Positions 7,486 to 12,085 of a stretch of DNA of 12,085 nucleotides are shown in pieces. Within the stretch, counting starts at the first letter, position 1; each line of letters opens with the position of its first letter. The notes beneath the pieces were generated by a model, which searched no databases, was not told the DNA's origin, and was given only the letters and a program-made list of their open reading frames with translations. This DNA is from Thiotrichales bacterium (GTDB lineage: Bacteria; Pseudomonadota; Gammaproteobacteria; JAAZVR01), in NCBI GenBank assembly GCA_018623305.1, contig JAAZVR010000020.1, forward strand, positions 1 to 12,085, in the 5' to 3' direction. The position numbers and the translations under genes are program-made.

Positions 7486-9204
7486 TTACTTATTATTGAG
7501 TAATTCAATCAGTTTTGCAACGACTGAATTTAATTCCAATTCTTGTTTTTCATTGTCAGTACGGTTTTTGTATTCGACTGTCCCAGCATCAATACCGCGT
7601 TCGCCTATAACAATGCGATGAGGCATGCCAATCAACTCCATATCGGCAAACATGACGCCAGGGCGTTCTTTTCGGTCGTCAAAAATTACATCGACGCCGT
7701 TAGCTTTCAGCTCTTCGTAAATGCTTTCAGCTTGTTCGCGAACACGTTCTGATTTGTGCATATTCATTGGCACAATCGCGACTTGGAAAGGCGCCATGCT
7801 AGATGGCCATTGAATGCCCCAATCGTCGTGGTTTTGTTCAATCGCTGCAGCAACTATGCGCGTGATGCCGATGCCATAACAACCCATAATCATCGTTTGG
7901 CCTTTGCCTGATTCCGACAATACATTGGCTTTTAAGGCCTCACTGTATTTTGTGCCAAGTTGGAAGATGTGACCAACTTCGATGCCGCGACAGATGGATA
8001 ATGTGCCTGAACCGCATGGGCTAGGGTCACCTTCAACGACATTGCGTAAATCAGCGACTTCTGGTGTTGCGCAATCACGTTCCCAGTTAATGCCAAATAA
8101 GTGTTTGCCATCAATATTTGCACCTGCTGAGAAATCCGATAGGATCTCAACAGAGCGATCGATGATGACAGGAATTGGGCAGTTCACAGGGCCTAAAGAA
8201 CCTGGCGCTGCACCCATTACATTTTTGATTTCTTCGTCTGTGGCAAAGCGTAAAGGTTCTGCAACTTGGGCTAGGTTTTCAGCTTTGATTTCATTGAGTT
8301 CGTGATCGCCACGTACGCACAATGCAATGAAGTCGGCATCGCAATCTTCGCTGGCTTCAACAATTAATGTTTTGACGGTTTTTTCAATCGCCAAATCAAA
8401 CTGTTCAACCAGTTCATCAATCGTTTTTGCATTCGGTGTATCGACTTCGCGCATCTCTTCTGTGGCTTCAGCACGCTCACCGACAGCAATGGCTTCGGCT
8501 TTTTCGATGTTTGCTGCGTAATCACTGTCTGACGAAAAAGCAATCGCATCTTCACCTGATTGAGCCAATACGTGGAACTCATGAGAGCCATCGCCACCAA
8601 TAGAGCCTGTGTCAGCTAAAACAGGGCGGAAATCCAACCCTAAGCGCGAGAAAATATTGCAATACGCTTGGTGCATTCTGTCGTAAGTTTCTTGCAAACA
8701 TTCTTGGCTCATGTGGAATGAGTAGGCATCTTTCATAATGAATTCACGTGAACGCATCACGCCGAAACGAGGTCGGATTTCATCGCGGAATTTCGTTTGA
8801 ATTTGGTAGAAGTTCACCGGTAATTGTTTGTAACTGCGAATCGCATTGCGGGCAAAGTCAGTAATGACTTCTTCGTGCGTAGGTCCCATGCAGAACTCGT
8901 TGTTATGACGGTCTGTGAAACGCAATAATTCTGCACCGTATTGTTCCCAACGGCCTGATTCTTGCCACAATTCAGCGGGTTGAGTCACAGGCATCAACAT
9001 TTCTAAAGCACCCGCTTTGTCCATTTCTTCGCGCACAATGTTTTCAACTTTGCGTAAGATGCGAAGGCCTGTCGGCGTCCAAGTGTAAAGACCTGATGAA
9101 AGACGGCGAATTAAACCTGCGCGAAGCATCAATTGGTGGCTGATAACAACCGCATCGTTCGGGGTTTCTTTAAGGGTGTTTAGAGGGAATTGAGTAGTTC
9201 TCAT
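7486..9204 (-). CDS. proS: Prolyl-tRNA synthetase, bacterial type with editing domain
   Basis: ProRS charges tRNA-Pro and clears mischarged Ala-tRNA-Pro. The 572-residue length equals that of E. coli ProRS. Class II motifs are visible: motif 1 in the RLSSGLYTWTPTGLRIL region (about residues 35-50), the TXE proline/ATP loop at T109-H-E111, motif 2 in RPRFGVMRSREFIMKDAYSF (about 144-163), and motif 3 in GCYGIGITRIVAAAIEQ. Between motifs 2 and 3 lies the roughly 180-residue YbaK-like INS editing domain (about 220-400) typical of bacterial-type ProRS. The C-terminal anticodon-binding domain is complete. The start MRTTQFPLNT is the family N-terminus; only a distant GGAG is seen as ribosome binding site. 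It lies 27 bases downstream of queG in the same direction. Confidence 0.98.
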   Translation of the reverse strand: MRTTQFPLNTLKETPNDAVVISHQLMLRAGLIRRLSSGLYTWTPTGLRILRKVENIVREEMDKAGALEMLMPVTQPAELWQESGRWEQYGAELLRFTDRHNNEFCMGPTHEEVITDFARNAIRSYKQLPVNFYQIQTKFRDEIRPRFGVMRSREFIMKDAYSFHMSQECLQETYDRMHQAYCNIFSRLGLDFRPVLADTGSIGGDGSHEFHVLAQSGEDAIAFSSDSDYAANIEKAEAIAVGERAEATEEMREVDTPNAKTIDELVEQFDLAIEKTVKTLIVEASEDCDADFIALCVRGDHELNEIKAENLAQVAEPLRFATDEEIKNVMGAAPGSLGPVNCPIPVIIDRSVEILSDFSAGANIDGKHLFGINWERDCATPEVADLRNVVEGDPSPCGSGTLSICRGIEVGHIFQLGTKYSEALKANVLSESGKGQTMIMGCYGIGITRIVAAAIEQNHDDWGIQWPSSMAPFQVAIVPMNMHKSERVREQAESIYEELKANGVDVIFDDRKERPGVMFADMELIGMPHRIVIGERGIDAGTVEYKNRTDNEKQELELNSVVAKLIELLNNK

Positions 9205-9231
9205 GTGACTTTAAAAGCTCCGTAAAAATTT

Positions 9232-10350
9232 TCACGATTTTAGCACGTTTGCAACCGGCACATAATAGCGTTTCGGTGTCTTGGCTTCGGGGATGTTGGC
9301 TGGGTTTTTGAGTTGTTCGATTGCCCATTGAATATGTTCTTGAGCGAGTTCTGAAGCGAGCGGGTAGGCCTTATTTAAAGCGTCGATTAATGCTTCGGAT
9401 GCTTTTTGGTTGCCTATCGCGACTGCCACATTGCGTTGCCATTTGGCGTGCCCAATACGTCGTATGGGGGAGCCAGCCATTTTGTCTAAAAATTCGCTTT
9501 CATTCCAGCGAATGGCTTCAATCAGAGAAAGTTCATCGAGTTGGTTTCGGGGAGAAAAATCGGCGTTGTCTGATAACAACGCAAACTTATTCCAAGGGCA
9601 AACCAGTTGGCAATCATCGCAGCCATAGATGCGATTCCCGATTAAAGGCCTTAACTCTTCAGGAATCGAGCCGTGATGTTCAATGGTTAAATACGAAATA
9701 CATTTGGTGACTTCCAATTCATAAGGGTTGCGAAAGGCCTGAGTTGGGCAGAAATCCAAACATTGAGTGCATGAGCCGCAGCTGTTTTTGGCTTGTGTAT
9801 CAGCGATAGGCAATTTGAAGTCGAGAAAAATCTCACCTAAAAAGAAAAAAGAACCTGATTTTGCATTCAGTAATAAGGTGTTTTTGCCCACCCAGCCGAG
9901 TCCTGCTTGTTCAGCAATGGTTTGTTCCATTACGGGTGCGGAATCGACAAATACACGATAACTAAAGTCTCCGACGGTTTCGCGAATGCGAGCGGCCATC
10001 TGTTCAAGTTTCTTTTTGAAGACCTTGTGGTAGTCTCGTCCAAGCGCATAGCGCGACACATAGCCATGTTCAGCGCGGTTCAACTGCTCCAGAGCGTTGC
10101 TGGATTTTTCTGGCCAATAGGGTAAGGTGAATGACAAAATCGAAACGGTGTTGGGGTGCAGTTCGCTGGGATTGGCGCGCAGGTGCGCGTTGCGCTGCAT
10201 ATAGTCCATATCGCCGACGTCAATCGACTCAAACCAAGCTTGGTGTTTTTGTCCTGCTTCTTTCAGCGAAGTATGACTGATGCCAAAGGAGGAAAATCCT
10301 AACGCTTTTGCGTCATCTTTAATCTGAGACAGTAAGGCATCAATATTCAT
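9232..10350 (-). CDS. queG: Epoxyqueuosine reductase
   Basis: QueG performs the last step of queuosine formation in the tRNA anticodon wobble position, reducing epoxyqueuosine with cobalamin and two 4Fe-4S clusters. The 372-residue product is close to the family length (E. coli 379). Cluster cysteines are visible at C191, C194, C197, C201, C217, C244, C247 and C251 (CGSCTQCLDFC, TKCISY, CDDCQLVC). The segment RVFVDSAPVMEQ places the likely catalytic acid at D136. A C-terminal HEAT-like region (WQRNVAVAIGN) follows the clusters. I chose ATG 10350 (MNIDALLSQIKDDAK); the frame stays open for 33 more codons upstream (to 10449), but that would overlap the divergent tsaE and has no family counterpart. 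An in-frame U UUU UUC heptamer in the conserved GSFFFLG stretch is taken as chance. Confidence 0.97.
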   Translation of the reverse strand: MNIDALLSQIKDDAKALGFSSFGISHTSLKEAGQKHQAWFESIDVGDMDYMQRNAHLRANPSELHPNTVSILSFTLPYWPEKSSNALEQLNRAEHGYVSRYALGRDYHKVFKKKLEQMAARIRETVGDFSYRVFVDSAPVMEQTIAEQAGLGWVGKNTLLLNAKSGSFFFLGEIFLDFKLPIADTQAKNSCGSCTQCLDFCPTQAFRNPYELEVTKCISYLTIEHHGSIPEELRPLIGNRIYGCDDCQLVCPWNKFALLSDNADFSPRNQLDELSLIEAIRWNESEFLDKMAGSPIRRIGHAKWQRNVAVAIGNQKASEALIDALNKAYPLASELAQEHIQWAIEQLKNPANIPEAKTPKRYYVPVANVLKS

Positions 10351-10356
10351 ATTCGT

Positions 10357-10362
10357 TATAAT
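10357..10362 (+). promoter_or_regulatory. Candidate -10 element (TATAAT) upstream of tsaE
   Basis: A perfect TATAAT lies in the 47-base queG-tsaE divergent gap and would start a transcript near 10369, about 29 bases before the tsaE ATG. No good -35 hexamer is seen at 16-18 bases upstream, so this is a tentative call. Confidence 0.35.
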
Positions 10363-10397
10363 GTGAGCAACATAAAAACGGTATTTTATCAAAGCGT

Positions 10398-10862
10398 ATG
10401 CACATTCAAACAGCTGAACAGATGAAAGCCTTGGGCGCTCAACTGGCACAGGCCTTACAAACCCTGCAATCTAATCAATCAACCGTTATTAATATCAATC
10501 TTCAAGGTAATTTAGGTGCTGGTAAAACAACACTGACGCAAGGCCTTGTTCAGGCCTTATTGCCCGATGCGCGCGTGAAAAGCCCGACTTACACCTTGGT
10601 CGAAACTTATGAAGTGGGTGATTTTCAAATTGCGCATTTTGATTTGTATCGCTTGTGTGACCCCGAAGAATTGGAGTTTTTGGGTATTCGAGATTATTTT
10701 GAGGGCGCTCGCGCGAATTTGATTGAATGGGCTGAGAAGGGCGAAGGGGTTTTGCCTGAGTTTGATGTCAAGATAGATATCTTGATTCAGGGCGAGACTC
10801 GAGAGGTTCGTATTGAAGCGATGACTGAAACGGGTGAGGAGTTGATTCATGCAATGGGTTAA
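10398..10862 (+). CDS. tsaE: tRNA threonylcarbamoyladenosine biosynthesis ATPase TsaE
   Basis: TsaE (formerly YjeE) is the P-loop ATPase that, with TsaB and TsaD, regenerates the complex that places threonylcarbamoyl on A37 of ANN-decoding tRNAs. The 154-residue product has the normal length (E. coli 153). Visible are Walker A GNLGAGKTT (residues 37-45), the family motif SPTYTLVETY (62-71), HFDLYRL (80-86), and the IEWAEKG stretch (109-115) of the Walker B-like region. Start ATG 10398 gives the usual N-terminus; a clear Shine-Dalgarno sequence is lacking. It overlaps the amidase start by 14 bases and also encodes that gene's ribosome binding site, the same tsaE-amidase order as in E. coli. 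Confidence 0.96.
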   Translation: MHIQTAEQMKALGAQLAQALQTLQSNQSTVININLQGNLGAGKTTLTQGLVQALLPDARVKSPTYTLVETYEVGDFQIAHFDLYRLCDPEELEFLGIRDYFEGARANLIEWAEKGEGVLPEFDVKIDILIQGETREVRIEAMTETGEELIHAMG

Positions 10863-11235
10863 AAGTCTAACTGTCTTGCTTCTTGTGTTTTGGGCGTCAA
10901 TGTCGTCTGCGGCTAAACTGAACAGTGTGGAGGCGACCTATCAAACTTATTCAACGACGGTTGTGTTTCAAACCAGCTCTGAAGTGGAGTTTAAAACCTT
11001 TCGGTTAAGTAACCCCGATCGGATTGTCGTGGATTTAATGCGGGTTTATGGGGATGCGGCTTTGCCTGATGTGAGTGCCTCAACGACGATTAAGAATATC
11101 CGAAACTCAAAAAGCAAAAAGAAATATCGCTATGTTTTTGACCTGAAACAGCCCACGCAATATTCCTATGCCAAACTTAAAAATCCAAATCGGATTGTGA
11201 TTCGATTTAAGGATGATCCGACAAAAAAGTACTGA
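10849..11235 (+). CDS. Unshifted product of the amidase gene: secreted AMIN-only protein (128 aa)
   Basis: Ribosomes that stay in the zero frame stop at UGA 11233-11235, giving 128 residues ending DDPTKKY. This would be a signal peptide plus a complete AMIN domain (motifs FRLSNPDRIVVDLMR and NPNRIVIRF) with no catalytic part. If frameshifting is partial, this peptidoglycan-binding product would be secreted alongside the full amidase. Whether it is stable or has a role, for example competing for septal binding sites, is inference. If the A6 run is a sequencing error, this product does not exist. Confidence 0.5.
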   Translation: MQWVKSLTVLLLVFWASMSSAAKLNSVEATYQTYSTTVVFQTSSEVEFKTFRLSNPDRIVVDLMRVYGDAALPDVSASTTIKNIRNSKSKKKYRYVFDLKQPTQYSYAKLKNPNRIVIRFKDDPTKKY

Positions 11236-12085
11236 ACACACCGCGTCCTATCGATCAAAGTGGTGTGTTAACCGATCAACAAGTTGCGAGCTTATTACTG
11301 CGAGATTATGTCGTGGTGATTGATCCCGGGCATGGAGGTAAAGACCCTGGGGCTTCGGGCAAGATGGGGACTCGCGAAAAAGATGTTGTGTTGCAAATTT
11401 CGAAACGCTTACAGCGCCGCTTAAACGCCGTGCCCGGTGTAAAAGCCTATTTAACCCGTGATGATGACACTTTTGTCAAACTGAGGAACCGCACACGTCA
11501 GGCGCACAAGATGAATGCTGATGTGTTTGTTTCCGTTCATGCAGATGCGGTAGGATCGAGTCAGCCGAGCGGGGCATCGGTGTGGGTATTGTCCAATAAA
11601 GGTGCGCGTTCTGAATTGGGGCGTATGTTGGCTAAACGAGAAAACTCCGTCGATAAAGAAGTGTATGAGGATTACAAAGGGTTAGACCGAGAATTAGCTT
11701 ATGTTTTGGGGGATTTGACCCAAGCGGCGGCTCGTCAGCACAGTGAGTTATTGGCAAATTCGGTGGTTGATGAAATGGCGAAAATTGGCCCGATGCACAA
11801 ACGTCGATTGTTGCGCAACTCTTTTGTAGTTTTGAAAACGGTCAATCTACCTTCAATCCTGGTGGAAACAGGTTTTTTAACCAACCGTAAAGATGAAAAG
11901 CGCTTACGCAATCCAAATGAGCAGGAAAAAATTGCTAAGGCGATTGCTAAGGGTATTATTCGATACGCCAAACAAAATGCAGGTGACGATACTAAGCTTG
12001 CGGCCTCGAGGGTCACGGAACATATTGTACGCTCGGGCGATACCTTGGGAGAGATTGCTGAACGATACAATGTGAGTATTCGTTC
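10849..12085 (+). CDS. AmiB/AmiC-type N-acetylmuramoyl-L-alanine amidase, read across a -1 frameshift (3' end outside)
   Basis: The enzyme cleaves the amide bond between MurNAc and the stem peptide to split septal murein. Zero frame 10849-11229 encodes a Sec-type signal peptide (residues 1 to about 22, ending ASMSSA) and an AMIN domain (about 24-123) that binds peptidoglycan. From codon 128 (11229) the -1 frame is needed: a linker, then the Amidase_3 domain with zinc ligands H162 (IDPGHGG), E177 (TREKD) and H231 (SVHADA) and catalytic E340 (LVETGF). A long helical insert (about 265-300) resembles the autoinhibitory helix that EnvC/NlpD-type activators relieve. A LysM domain starts about residue 391 and is cut by the window edge at residue 412. 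The -1 frame opens only at 11217 and has no good start before the catalytic domain. A strong GAGGAG (10836-10841) precedes ATG 10849. amiB or amiC is not decided. Confidence 0.88.
11208..11213 (+). promoter_or_regulatory. Internal Shine-Dalgarno-like frameshift stimulator (UAAGGA)
   Basis: UAAGGA is a six-base match to the 5' part of the anti-Shine-Dalgarno complement UAAGGAGGU. It ends nine bases before the slippery heptamer, close to the roughly ten-base spacing of the stimulatory element in E. coli dnaX. It lies inside the AMIN coding region, with no start codon placed to use it for initiation in the -1 frame. Confidence 0.65.
11223..11229 (+). other. Slippery heptamer A AAA AAG for -1 ribosomal frameshifting
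   Basis: The zero-frame codons read ACA AAA AAG UAC UGA, so A AAA AAG is in the exact X XXY YYZ phase needed for tandem slippage of two lysine tRNAs. After a slip, reading continues GUA CUG AAC into the open amidase frame. This heptamer is the one used in E. coli dnaX and many IS3-family elements. The zero-frame stop follows one codon later. Confidence 0.75.
11235..11269 (+). other. Stem-loop downstream of the slippery site (frameshift stimulator)
   Basis: AACACACC (11235-11242) pairs perfectly with GGTGTGTT (11262-11269). The stem extends inward by a G-U pair (11243/11261) and a C-G pair (11244/11260), giving ten pairs and a 15-base loop. It starts five bases after the heptamer, as in dnaX. 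It lacks a following U-tract, so it is not a terminator, and it sits inside the continuing amidase reading frame. Confidence 0.75.

Noticed and set aside
7484..7505. AATTACT / AGTAATT inverted repeat at the end of proS
   Set aside because: The stem is nearly all A-T and overlaps the last proS codons; too weak to call a terminator or operator.
9840..9860. T TTT TTC heptamer in queG (minus strand)
   Set aside because: It encodes the GSFFFLG stretch typical of QueG; the zero frame continues through the whole enzyme, so a programmed shift is not needed.
10351..10449. N-terminal extension of queG to 10449
   Set aside because: The extra 33 residues have no family counterpart and would overlap the divergent tsaE; ATG 10350 gives the expected length.
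11252..11279. Direct repeat CGATCAA (11252-11258 and 11273-11279) around the frameshift stem
   Set aside because: Only seven bases, two copies; expected by chance and not needed for the stem-loop.
11265..12085. Separate amidase gene starting at GTG 11265
   Set aside because: It would lack a signal peptide, has no ribosome binding site, and would leave a periplasmic enzyme in the cytoplasm; frameshifting or a sequence error explains the data better.

Overview
The window looks like an ordinary, vertically inherited chromosomal segment of a Gram-negative gammaproteobacterium with middling GC content. The evidence is LpxC (lipid A synthesis), the order lpxC - dciA - secA - argJ - mutT seen in several gammaproteobacteria such as Pseudomonas, a bacterial-type ProRS with an inserted editing domain, and an AmiB/AmiC-type amidase. 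A DciA-type protein next to secA suggests the replicative helicase is handled by DciA rather than by DnaC as in E. coli. I cannot name the genus. No insertion sequence, phage gene, CRISPR array, tRNA or rRNA was seen, and no gene-free stretch exceeds about 70 bases.

Layout. 1-1681: the 3' part of ftsA (division-ring membrane anchor) runs directly into lpxC, with stop and start codons overlapping by one base. The ftsZ gene that normally separates them is missing here. 1659-2099: dciA on the minus strand, convergent with and overlapping the end of lpxC. 2167-6497: a tight plus-strand run of secA, argJ and a MutT-type Nudix gene. 6501-7445: three small genes in alternating directions: holC (minus), a stand-alone YqfO/NIF3-associated domain protein (plus) and a two-helix DUF2892 membrane protein (minus). 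7486-10350: queG and proS on the minus strand, reading towards the DUF2892 gene. 10398-12085: divergently, tsaE and then a periplasmic N-acetylmuramoyl-L-alanine amidase that runs off the window inside a LysM domain.

The most striking feature is in the amidase gene. Its signal peptide and AMIN domain (10849-11235) are in one frame. The zinc amidase domain and LysM domain are in the -1 frame. The junction carries the three elements of a dnaX-style programmed -1 ribosomal frameshift: a Shine-Dalgarno-like UAAGGA (11208-11213), the heptamer A AAA AAG in the correct phase (11223-11229), and a 10-bp stem-loop starting five bases later (11235-11269), with the zero-frame UGA in the spacer. If real, the gene would make two secreted products, a short AMIN-only protein and the full amidase. 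A one-base sequencing deletion in the A6 run is the main alternative.

Functionally the segment is housekeeping: division and envelope (FtsA, LpxC, amidase), protein export (SecA), replication (DciA, HolC), arginine synthesis (ArgJ), nucleotide sanitation (MutT), tRNA charging and modification (ProS, QueG, TsaE). At base level, the hexamer AGGCCT is strongly over-represented: I counted 20 copies by eye where about 2-3 are expected.
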